Assembly (NCBI GenBank): GCA_028583405.1
Contig: CM053247.1
Span: forward strand, 6,964,058 to 7,028,057
Source of the DNA: Pogonophryne albipinna
Lineage: Eukaryota; Chordata; Actinopteri; Perciformes; Artedidraconidae
Length of the DNA: 64,000 nucleotides
Reading direction: 5' to 3'
Below, one piece after another: positions 13,201 to 22,876 of the stretch; position 1 is the first letter of the stretch; the number at the start of each line of letters is the position of its first letter. The notes beneath the pieces were generated by a model. That model was not told the DNA's origin. It did no database searches and was given only the letters and a program-made list of their open reading frames with translations. A program made the position numbers and the translations under genes.

Positions 13201-16200
13201 CTCTGAGGATCCAACGCTAGCGCTGACTTCACATCTCTATAACATTGCGTTGTCTGGACAGAAGAGACAATCCCAGAGAAACTTGATTTTGTGTTTAAAG
13301 TAGTATCTGTATATCTAAGATTCTATACTAAATGTACCCAATATACGTTTCTTTAACCCCATCACTCTTTACAAAGTAATTCCCTCTACCTGAATATTTA
13401 TAAACACTAATTATGGTGTCAGTAAGATTTCTTTATTTACCGCTCTAACTTCCTTGGAAAGGCTTTGGACTTTTCTTCTGCTGCCCCATATAAAAGGCAG
13501 ATTAAGTGGTTTGGCACTAGAACATTTTAAAAAGGCATGTAATCAGGGGTCGTGTAAAAACAAGTGGTGTAGAGGCTAAGCCAATGCTTTAAGCCACTGA
13601 TGTGCCGCTTAAGGTATGTAAATGATGCACGCTTTAGCTCGTCAGGTGAATAAATGTCAGATACAAATTGTCCATTTATTATCCACTGTTTTGTTATCCG
13701 TTAAACTCGGATCAGTTTCCATCACCATAAAGAATGACACTTAAACACAATGACGTCAGTAGCCAAGCTTTACCTTATCGTTGTGTGTATGTGTGTGTTG
13801 AAAACGAGTAAGCAAACATTCTTCCTTTTTTATCCTAAGCGCTAATTGGCTCCTACAAGTGGCATTTATTAACTAAAGGTTGAATCAATTAAACATGGGA
13901 ATATCAATACAGCTAAATTAAACTGTTGGCAGAGTCAGTCTGTTTCATAATTGTAAGTATTTTGTCAGTATATTTGAAATGACTAGGTTAGCTACGTAAG
14001 CTAGCTAGCTTATGGTGGATCTGCAATAATATCGGAAGGAATCATGCGATCACATTGTTAAATAACCCAATAAGTCTGAAGCAGTTTAGGTAAGTTTCCA
14101 GGGACAGCCCTCCGGTCCCAGCTGTGTGTGTCTGCGTCAACCTTTAGTGTCCACGTTTGAGCTTCTTGCACCATTTTTATTTGCAGCATTTTGTTTTTTG
14201 TTTTGACTGCCAGTCAATTTGTATTTTTTTCTTAATCCTGCAGCCCATCTGCCTGAGAAGTGAAACGTACCTGCTGTTATTTACGAACCTGCTTGAGTCG
14301 TTTGTGCAGTCGGGCTCTGAGGATGTAGAGGTCCGCGGTGGGACCCTCTGACAGCATCCAGCCGCTCACCAGCTTCAGACAGTCGCTGTGCTGACCTACA
14401 GCTGACAGGCAGGCCAGGCTGAGATTTAAGAACAGAAAAAACATGTACATTTAACATCTGAAGTCTTGCTTACTATTCATTATTGAGATGTTTGGTCTCT
14501 CTTTTCTCATAGTAATGTCAGATATTCAATTTAAGGTTCAAAGGCTATATTGTGATATGCACAAAAGCTATAGCGCAGTTTTGGCAATGAAAATCTTAAG
14601 CCCCAGCTGCTGTAATTTAGATTTATATGTGTATACAAAAATATCTTCTGACCAGGCTTGAGGAGTAACGGATGACATGTTACTGGGTTACGTGATTAGG
14701 AAACAAAAAACGTAACTGTATTCCACAGTTACATAAATGAATAGGTAATCAAATTATGAATACATTTAAAAAATGGGGATTACTAAGAGGAATACAATGT
14801 TACAATACATAATAAAATGAAGATGGAAGCATATGCGCTCTCATTACTTCACTCATTTCACGCAGGGGCAAATATTAAAATTAGCTGAATGTGCATAAAA
14901 GCAGCTAAAGGCTTGGCTTCACAATTCCATAACACACTTAAGTAAAAGCGGTCTTATTAATCATTATTTTATCTTGTAGTTATTTGCAGTGCATTGGACA
15001 TTGGGGTTATCCAAAAGCAACGAAAAGTAATCAAGTTACATTACTTTTTTATGGTGATTAGGTTCAATTGTATTACACATACTTTGTACAGAATACATTT
15101 TTGAATTAACCCTCCCAACCCTGTTTTTTACATATTATATATTTCTCTATGCTTCTACATATACCTCATGTAATATCCCAAATAAAAACATCATACAAAC
15201 ATTTTGAAGAACCTAAGCACACATGCACAATTTTATTCCAGGTCTTAGTACGCAGGTTGCTGACCTTCTGACCTGGTAGGCCCTGCAGCCGGGCTTCTGC
15301 TCAGCAGCTTTGCTAAAAGCCACCAGAGCCTTCAGGAAAAGGCCTCGGTCAAACAAGCACTGGCCCTGAGGACAAAGAGAAACAGGAAGACCACCATTTA
15401 AAGAGGCCCTATTACGCTTTTTGGGGTTTTCCCTCTCCTGTAGTGTGTTATATATAGGTTTGTGTGCATGTAAATGGTCTGCAAAGGCTAACATCCCAAA
15501 GTTCCATCCAGAGGGAGTTTCTCTCCCACACACTCCCCCCTGCCTGAAATACCTCCATTGGACTCATTTGTTTACTACCTGAACATAGTGACATTACTAT
15601 GTAACATGCATTTCTATTTCTCCAACACATTCTACATGATTTGCTAAGGGGTGGGACATCTCTGAGCAGTTGACCAATCACAACAGAGCCGGCCAGCTAA
15701 CCAATCAGAGCAGACAGGCTCTGGTTTCAGATAGAGCAGTGTTTCTCAAAGTGTGGTCCGCGGACCACCGGTGGTCCGTGAGCGCCCCCTAGTGGTCGTG
15801 AGTATATTGGTAAAATTTCACATTTGAAATAAATAAATGTATTTACATTTTCCCCACTCTCGCGGGAATATCTCTGCAATGGAGCGATCTTAACTTTCAC
15901 TTTCGATAGGATGATATAGCCCAGGGCAACACCTTCGTCACACATGTTTCCACTTGTTTGTACCATTTCCAGGCGATTTGTAATCTGTTCTAGAAAAACT
16001 ATGTCATTTTATTTCAAGAAGCATATAAAACAAACAATTGATGTATTTTATAAACATTTATCCATGCTGAAAGACATGCATCCGATGAAGCATTGCATGA
16101 AGTCTGTTGCTAAATCAAAGGCTGTTGTTGGGGCTGCATAAAGGTTTTTTATTTGTTTTTGTAGGCAGACCATGCAGGCCAGCCCGATGGTCACCAAGGT

Positions 16201-19200
16201 TCATGTTTTAATAGCATTTTTACAAAAAAAGCCCAGGCGAGCCTAACATGTGAAAAAAGTGCTTAGACCTCAGAGAGTTAAACTTGGGCCTGCGACCATA
16301 GTTTTACTATATTTTGTTTTGAAAATCCACAGCGGAGGTTTGTGTCGTACTACATGCGGTGTGTTTTGCATATCTCTCAGTAGCCAACGATCTGTGAGTC
16401 TGTTGGCTCGGACATAAACTCCGCAATAAATGTAGTCTACATTTCATAAGAGCTGTAAAACCTATGAGCATTTTAAATCGCATTTGAACGAAAGGCTTAT
16501 ATAATCTGTAGTTATTATTGTTGATTTAATGTGTGAACGAGGCGATGTAGAGAGGTCATGTTAAGGTGTTGTTAGGCTGTACTTTGTTATAAACTGTTGG
16601 AGTGGTAAGCAGGCCTATTGTTTTTGGATATTTGGGGAGTCAGGTGGTCCGCGAGTGTTTTTTTATTGGTTAAGTGGTCCTTGGTATGAAGAAGTTTGAG
16701 AAACACTGAGATAGAGGGTGAAGAGAGGTGCTGCAGCACAGGCAGTATGAGAATAATAAAGAGCTTTTTGAACATTAAAACATGTAACTTAATTTGTTTT
16801 ACTTGACTATATCAAAAATAACAATTTCTGAGTCCAAACTCACCTGTTTCAAGCCTTACGTGATTTGTGATTTCCTTTTTAATTCAGCACAAACTCATCT
16901 GAGAAAATGTATTTTCTTTTGTTAACTACTCTGCTCAGTATTGTTCAATAAAATGAACTGGTAAATATAATACATGTATTTCGACCAAATAATGTAATGT
17001 ATCATGTTAAAAGCACATCTGACAGTTTGTAGGCAACAGGTTATTCAATGTCACCATTGGACATCATTGTTATTGTTTTAGCATCACATAAATATGTTTT
17101 TAAGTCTGTTGGTTTTATTTATTTTTGCATAAACTCATCTGTGAAACACTCTCTTCTTTTGTTCAATTGTCTGCTCCTGATATATAATAGTCAATATAAT
17201 GACCTGTTCTAATGTTACATTAATGGGTAATAATTTAAAAGGCATTTTTTCTTTGCACCGTATTTTAGCCTACGTTGTGTCCATAAACAGAATTGTACAT
17301 TAATTGTGTTGTAGTTACCTGGAGATAAAAAATGAAGGCCAGGCGGTCCCTGAATGCACCGGGCTCCAGCAGAGAGGCCTGTTTATAACAGGCTGCTGCT
17401 GACTGGAAGTCACACAGCTGCAGGTAGGCCTCCCCCTGGCTCTCATGTAGCCGGGTCTAAAACACACAACACAAGGTTATTAGGTGGGAACAAATCTAAC
17501 GGTTTATCTGAAACATAAAAACATACTGGAACTCATTATAGCAACAACTCACAGCAGCAGATACAAGCAAAATACCAAGCAACTTAACAACAGTGAGTTT
17601 ACAGGTAATGCAATCTTTGCTTTAAAGGAGATTTAGTTTTAGGGGGGACAGGGTTTCCTTTCCTGTCGTCTGTTATATAGGTTTTTGTGCATGTAAATGG
17701 TCTGCAAAGGCAAAAGTCCCAAAGTTTCTCTACCAAACACTCCCTCCCTGCTTGAAACGCCTCCATGGGAATCCTTAGTTGACTTCCCCCAACCTGGTGA
17801 CATCTGTGGTGGGAATTTATTTATCAAATGTGGATAGAGAATCAAACCATTCAGCTGTCTTTGTTGTATTGTATTTCTTGCAAGAAAGTTCAGTCAGTCA
17901 TACAGAGAGCATACAGTCTGCAGAGTGAAAGACGAAGAATAGAGTTTGGGTTGCATATTTAAAAACAGAGAGAGGAGAAAGGGAGGGGTTGAGCTTGGTG
18001 ATAACAATGGAGCATTCTGGAAGTTTAGGGAGTTAGGGAGGAGAGGCGAAGTCCCTCCCCTTCCGGGAGAGCTCCATGGGACCTTATTTCGGAAAAATTA
18101 TGTATTGAAGTCAATGGAGAGAGAAAGATTATCTTTCGATCCCGTTTGAATTGTGCCACAAATTACTCATATGATGTTTGTCAATTTAAAAGATAATTTT
18201 GCTAGTCAAAAAAATAAAAATGTGTCGTAAAACTGTGAAGTAACACATTTTGTGTGAAACGCTGAATGAACTACATCTCTGGTCTCGCAGATTCTCACAA
18301 CAACACACGTCACCAAGATGGCCGTCACTACTGTCTTGTCAAAAAAGTGATTGACTACCCTCACTATCACCACAATGAAACACGTCCAGAGGAATGTCAT
18401 GCAAAGCTGCCTGCCTGCCTTTGATTCTCTCTGAACTGCCTGGTCTTTTTAATGTTTAATGTCAACCATTTGTGCAGATAGCATGAAGTAGAACAGATCA
18501 CCGGTGCTAATGTAGCGTTAGCATTTCTCCCCCGGGCTTAAATGGTGTATTATAGAATGATCACATCGGTGTGACAGTACTCTTCAAAGGGTTCACGAAA
18601 TATGACTACTACTCTTACTGTTTAACATTTTGGGTTACTTGATGTTACTTCATGTTAAGGCTAATAAAAATGACAAGGCTAAGGCTGTAATGCTAACTAA
18701 CGTGCTTGCTACTAGCTAGGTAGCTAACTTGATCCAGCCCCTCCTGGTCCTTTCATCAGACGGGAAGCGAAAGAACGAGCAAGACCCATTGCTGGTATGA
18801 TAACAACCTGGTACTAAGCACACAGGCATCTTGTTAAAGTTATCTTAGCTATCTCTTACATTTAGCGGAGGAAAACAATTGTGACATCAGTTATGACATC
18901 ATTTACGCGACTCTGGGATTTGTAGTCTTTCTAGTTACGTATTTTTCAGTCTTATATTTCAACAGTTTTACGACAAACTGTGACTTTTTTGACAAGGAAA
19001 TTATTTTTTAAGATTGACAAACATCATATGTGTAATTCATGACACAATTCAAACGGGATCGAAAGATAAGTTTTCTCTTTCCATTGACTTCAATACATAA
19101 TTTTTCCGAAATAAGGTCCCATGGACCGGAAGTAGATGGGCGTGACTTCGCCACTCTATATCAGGATGTTCTCAGTTCACCTGAGTTGAAGGTCATACTG

Positions 19201-21912
19201 TTGGTGCACAAAGAGTGTAACTAACAACATTGCAACACATCTTCTTAATAAGGAATGTTCCCAAGCTTAGCTAAGAAGTGTGAGAAGTAGTAAATATGGA
19301 TAAACATTAGCAAATAAGAATCACACAATGATATTATTAAAGTAAGTAAGTGAGTATAATATTGTTCTATTACAATTACCACGTAAAAATCACGCTTCTA
19401 TTTGCTTGGGCTCCAACACATTGTACATGATAGGCTAAGGGGTAGGACATCTGAAAAGTATTTAGGTAACCAATTAGAACATACTGGGCTCTGGTTTCAG
19501 ACAGAGGGTGAAAAGATGTGCTGCTGCACAGGCAGTATGAGAAAAATAAAGAGCTTTTTGGTTACATTAAAGCATTTAAACATGTCACAGAGTAGAGGCA
19601 CACAATACAAATATGAAACCTGAAAATGTGCATAATAGGGCCCCTTTAATAAATATTATTAGTAATAGGCTACTATTATTATAAACAGGGCTAAAACTAC
19701 CTAAAAAAGGTAACTTAATCTTTACAAAGTGTCACAACATACAGTACATTTGAACATAGAGCTTTGTGTCCTAGTATGTCCATCACCTGTTCTGGCTGCA
19801 GTGTGATGGCTTTGGAAAAGCAGTTCACAGCCTTCTCAAACTGGGACTTTCCCATTGCCTCTTTTCCATTTATGTAACTGCAAAGAAAAACCTTATAAGC
19901 ATAATTGAACCCTGAAAAGGCACACACTGGATGTTATGTTCCAGGATACATTGAAACCAGCGACGTGCGGTCAGGGGAGGCAGGTGAGGCAGAGCCTCAC
20001 TTGTCATTCTCCAATGTAACAGAAAAAAAGAATAATAATACAAATAATAATAATAATAAAATGTGTCCACTGATCTGTGTTGTAAATGTGATTTCTGTAT
20101 GATTCCAATCGCTTTTTATAGTAAAAATCGGCTAATTTGCCGAGCTCCGCTACAACTACGGGGAGCGATGAGATTGAGAAGTGAGGCAGGGACGAGCTCT
20201 GCCTCACAGAAGCCCACAGTAACTTGCTGGAGCACGGGCACTAATTTAGCGCGGGCACTTATTTTGTGAGCGCGCTCAAGCCAGTTACTGTGTGGTGAGG
20301 TGAGGCACAGATGAGCTCTGCCTCACCTCAGAATGCGTCACCCCACAGAAACTGTCTGGAAAGCGGGCCCGAAGCGCATGCCTGCACCATCTCACTGTAT
20401 GTCACCAATGTAATGTTTGTAGATCCTTTTATTACATTTATCCTCGCCATCCATAGTCTCTAAATAACTTATTTCACGTATATATGATATTTAAGCCCGC
20501 TGGTCTCATCATACAACGGCAATGTAAAAAGCACCAGGGGAGGCAGCCACAACCTCTGCCGCACTGCAGGGGGCGCACGTGAGCCCACAGGTTCTTGTTG
20601 CTACTGTTATTCTAAGCAGAGACGGTAGACGAAAACAACAAGCTAGACTTTTGAAACTAGAGGAAGATAAGGAGGACTTTTACAAAAAAGTAATAAAGAT
20701 TGTTGTCCAGAAGGATAGCATGGACTTCATCTTCAAGTCAAGGTAAGACCACATTTGTAATGAAAATTGGATCTTACTAAGAGAGAACAATCCAATATTT
20801 AGATTTTGGGTAGGCTATCCTTTTGTTGAACGGTCTGTTTAAAATTAATCGAAGCATCAGACTAAAAAAGCTTTTGAAAATAACAGAATATTTCGATTAA
20901 AGGTGGGGTAGGTAAGTTTGAGAAACCGGCACAATATACACTTTTTGTTATATTCCATGGAATGCTCTTAACATCCCGATAGCAATGAATATCTGAAGTG
21001 CTTTGACAAAAAATACATAAAAACATTTCATCTGTGGAAGCCGTGGTACTGTAAAAAGCACGACCACTCATTTTAGCCGGCCCGGCTAAAATATCCTGCC
21101 TGTCAGCCTTCCATCTGTGCACAAACTTATCTCGTGCCCTCATTGGTCATGTGCGCGTTCGTGTGTGTTGGAGGAGGGGCTGTGTATTTTCAAATTCTAG
21201 CGCACTCGAGCTGGTTTCTCCAAAATTACCTACCCCGCCACCTTTAAGGTCAAAATATATAATATTTGTAAATCTGACTCTGAAAGAGTCAGTGCCTCAC
21301 CAGCCATGAACCTCACCGCACGTCACTGATTGAAACACATAGCTGTCAGTGATGCTAAAGTAAAATTATTGTATTTACTTCTGAAAAATATGTATTTAAT
21401 GAGTGTTTCTCACTGCTCTGCGGCCTTGCTCTGGATGATGTGGCTCGCCTGTAGGTCTAGTCTTTGAGGCCGTTTCTCTCCTGGATCCAGAAAGATTGCA
21501 CTGGAGCCAAAACACTTCTTCAAGGAGCTTTTTCTCCTGGCTTCTTCCACCTTCTCAGCTGACACAGCAGTGGGAAATACACCTGGCTCCTCTGCATGCT
21601 GCGGACAATAAATACAAAAAAATATAATAATAATTTGTAGGGATGACAACCTACAAAACAATGAAGAATAGACTAACTGAATTAAAAAGTAAATATAAAT
21701 ATTTGTTGTATAACCAGTTCTGACCACTACTGAAAATGGACGACTTGCCGTTGATGACGTAAAAAAACACAAATACTTTGCTAAAGTCAATATTACGTTG
21801 ATCAAACTATTTGACCAAACACGAAGATTACGCTAGTTGTACCTTCCGGCTAACTACTTTTCAACAAACATTTGTTTACCGTCTTGTCCTTTATCTCCGC
21901 TAAAGTGTCCAT
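7203..21912 (-). CDS. ttc16: Tetratricopeptide repeat protein 16, complete, 13 exons
   Basis: Coding exons on the minus strand: 21912-21880, 21598-21414, 19877-19787, 17456-17319, 15365-15265, 14418-14289, 13253-13039, 12648-12359, 11153-11009, 10922-10757, 9441-9308, 7773-7632, 7334-7203. All have GT-AG borders and compatible phases, giving 633 aa. The N-terminus reads MDTLAEIKDKT. TPR-type helices run from about residue 73 to 500, for example GEAYLQLCDFQSAA (about 108-121), CYRDVKSALALDPQ, LTYNDFAVECF (about 345) and LYLNRGDCFFKQGDW (about 390-404). These match vertebrate TTC16 segment by segment, as does the MNLFPGYSESDVLSS block (about 503-517). TTC16 is a TPR scaffold expressed in ciliated and germ cells, and its biochemical role is poorly known. 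The C-terminal tail (residues 543-633) is shorter than in human TTC16 (about 870 aa). Exon 8 adds an acidic insert (EEEEVGGEAEAAERK). The start has no upstream in-frame competitor that I could see. Confidence 0.93.
8656..8965 (+). repeat. Dispersed repeat, family A, copy 1
   Basis: It shares blocks such as TTTTGTTCTACGA..TAAAATAC, TGTGTCATAAAA and TTTAGCTTAGC with copies at about 9690-10130, 32387-32790 (inverted), 40847-41065, 58560-58790 and 60172-60560. It lies in ttc16 intron 12. The rest of that intron (7774-9307) shows no gene and no other recognised element. Confidence 0.55.
9690..10135 (+). repeat. Dispersed repeat, family A, copy 2
   Basis: It has the same internal blocks as the 8656 copy (GAAGCTTTATGTTTCTTATAA, GCCGCCTTTAGCTTAACAG, GGTGTTAATATGTGGAG). 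It lies in ttc16 intron 10 and is non-coding. The copies are diverged and have lost clear ends, except for a short complete relative at 58540-58809. Confidence 0.5.
10225..10450 (-). repeat. SINE-like repeat with a tRNA-type promoter relic
   Basis: It contains AAAGCGACTCACC and GGTATCGAACCACTGACCCT, typical of teleost tRNA-derived repeats read in reverse. The terminal part (10380-10450) recurs inverted at about 11860-11945 (GGAAAACCGGCCTATTTGTA). It lies in ttc16 intron 10. It is not a functional tRNA: I could not fold a cloverleaf. Confidence 0.45.
11395..11812. mobile_element. GGGCCC-family MITE carrying a SINE
   Basis: The outer sequence matches the family also found at 15405, 17632, 36032 and 42975 (it starts near AGGTCCTATTGTG and ends TAGGGCCCCTTT). 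Inserted at about 11405-11590 is a tRNA-derived SINE with a B-box-like GGTTCAAACCCC and the common teleost SINE tail GTCGCTTTGGATAAAAGCGT. It lies in ttc16 intron 8, and the remainder of that intron shows no gene. Confidence 0.6.
13254..14288. other. ttc16 intron 6, no gene recognised
   Basis: This is about 1 kb of AT-rich intron. A stretch at 14085-14185 (TCCCAGCTGTGTG..TTTAGTGTCCACG..GAGCTTCTTGCA) resembles 44160-44270 upstream of the coiled-coil ORF, so it is probably a low-copy repeat. No conserved ORF was seen. Confidence 0.4.
15405..16795. mobile_element. GGGCCC-family MITE split by a hAT element
   Basis: The left part (15405-15736: AGAGGCCCTATTACGCTTTT and CCTGTAGTGTGTTATATAGG) and the right part (16709-16795: GGGTGAAGAGAGGTGCTGCAGCACAGGCAGTATGAGA) are one family member interrupted by the element at 15737-16708. 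Removing that insert restores the arrangement seen uninterrupted at 42975-43150. It lies in ttc16 intron 4. Confidence 0.75.
15737..16708. mobile_element. Non-autonomous hAT element with a perfect 8-bp duplication
   Basis: The ends are CAGTGTTTCTCAAA at 15737 and TTTGAGAAACACTG ending at 16708. AGATAGAG flanks both sides (15729-15736 and 16709-16716), which is the 8-bp duplication typical of hAT. The 972-bp interior has no transposase. CAGTGTTTCTCAA ends are typical of Charlie-like hAT families. Confidence 0.88.
17632..19650. mobile_element. GGGCCC-family MITE interrupted by about 1.5 kb
   Basis: The left part (17632-17815: TTCCTTTCCTGTCGTCTGTTATATAGG) and the right part (about 19395-19650, ending TAATAGGGCCCCTTTAA) belong to the same family as 11395 and 15405. 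The middle holds a foldback element (18066-19160) and unassigned flanks. It lies in ttc16 intron 3, and no coding sequence was seen. Confidence 0.6.
18066..19160. mobile_element. Foldback MITE with long inverted arms
   Basis: The left arm (TCCATGGGACCTTATTTCGG onward, about 18066-18240) is mirrored by the right arm (about 18935-19130, ending CCGAAATAAGGTCCCATGG). The inner segments include AACATCATATG and CGTAAAACTGT in opposite orientation. Another near-complete copy is at 46893-47440 and a single arm is at 1-115. It contains no ORF of note. Confidence 0.7.
19958..21328. mobile_element. hAT-type element with a perfect 8-bp duplication
   Basis: The ends are CAGCGACGTGCGGTCAG (19958) and CCGCACGTCACTG (to 21328). 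ATTGAAAC flanks both sides (19950-19957 and 21329-21336). The 1371-bp element has no intact transposase, and a smaller TTAA-flanked MITE (20901-21243) lies inside. The element sits in ttc16 intron 2. Confidence 0.88.
20901..21243. mobile_element. TTAA-flanked MITE (GGTGGGGTAGG family), copy 1
   Basis: The ends AGGTGGGGTAGGTAA and TTACCTACCCCGCCACCT are inverted and flanked by TTAA on both sides (20897-20900, 21244-21247). Relatives lie at 24705-24890 (truncated), 60861-61235 and 61286-61728. The TTAA target fits piggyBac- or Kolobok-type elements. The shared interior includes CTGTCAGCCTTCCATCTGTG and CCTCATTGGTCATGTGCGCG. Confidence 0.8.
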
Positions 21913-22782
21913 TGTGTGTTTCAAATAGCTGATAGAGGCTCTTTTAAATTTGTTCCGTTTATTTCCAACTGTCAATAAAGAGTTGCTGCGGATATGTTGA
22001 ATCTGGTTGTCACTATGGAAACCTCCATACCACTCCGCGGTCTGGGAAAGGCTTTTATTTTCTAAACAAAGGGTATCAAGAAGAGAGCGAGCTTCCCTTT
22101 TCCGGTCACTTCCGGTAAAGTTTCAAGACAGCTAATGCACGTGTAGCGTCAAAAAGATGTATATTTAATGTGTATACTTGTTAACACTGATGTCGCAACG
22201 ATATAACTTTACGTAGAGAAGACAATATTAGCGTATAACGTTATGGCTTTACTTAGCAACTAAACGTTAACCTGTAACTAGCTTTAGCTGCCTCATTGAA
22301 AATAATGAATGCAAAATGCCTTTGAAAGTTTCACCTTTAGTTAGACAGTGTTGTTTTTCGAGGCTCTATAGTTCCTAACACTTTTTTACACACAAAGTTA
22401 CAAGACGCTCTTTTGGTTCTACACATAGACTGTATGGTTCTACCAGTCTATGGGTTCTACACAGAGACTTTTATTTTGAAAGCGGGAAACAGCCGGCACA
22501 AATGATGATCAGCTGACTGAACTGTTGACAAAGCAAGTTGGCTAGCACCGGTGGAGGAAGCAAAAACCATTGCTGATCATTTTGGCGACAAACTTTACTG
22601 AAATATCCGATGCATACTTCACGATGACCTGAGATATTGTATTAGGTGTCTGTTCGCTTGTGTGGCTGCACAACAATTTGTACACACAAGTAGACGATAC
22701 TCTGGAAATAGTTTTCGCCTAACCTGTGATCCATGAAAAACGTGAACAAGAAGACCCCAATAGTAACATTACTGCTGTCAGT
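21913..22782. promoter_or_regulatory. Head-to-head promoter interval of ttc16 and slc2a8
   Basis: The start codons of the two genes are 870 bp apart and diverge. The interval has an X-box-like site at 22009-22022 and two CCGG(A/T)-type ETS sites at 22099-22114 (TTTTCCGGTCACTTCCGGTA). No TATA box stands out. An inverted pair around TAGACTGTATGGTTCTACCA (about 22427-22455) is also present. No other gene is visible here. Shared control is an inference from the spacing. Confidence 0.65.
22009..22022 (-). promoter_or_regulatory. RFX X-box-like motif upstream of ttc16
   Basis: GTCACTATGGAAAC fits the degenerate X-box form GYYRYY-N(1-3)-RRHRAC (GTCACT, AT, GGAAAC). It lies 97 bp upstream of the ttc16 start codon. 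RFX factors drive many ciliary genes through X-boxes placed just upstream of the start, so the position agrees with a cilium-linked TTC16. A match to so loose a motif can arise by chance. Confidence 0.5.
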
Positions 22783-22876
22783 ATGGACATCCAGAACGAG
22801 AGTAGAAGGCTGCTGGATGCGGAGGATGGAGATGAGGACCTTACTGGACTCATGTCTGAGCAAGATGCTTATCTGA
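22733..22876 (+). other. Upstream ORF overlapping the slc2a8 start
   Basis: An ATG at 22733 opens a 47-codon frame that overlaps the slc2a8 start (22783) in another frame and stops at 22874-22876, just before the exon 1 donor. The context of this ATG is weak (T at -3), whereas the slc2a8 ATG has A at -3 and G at +4. If the transcript starts upstream of 22733, leaky scanning would be needed for GLUT8 production. Confidence 0.45.
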
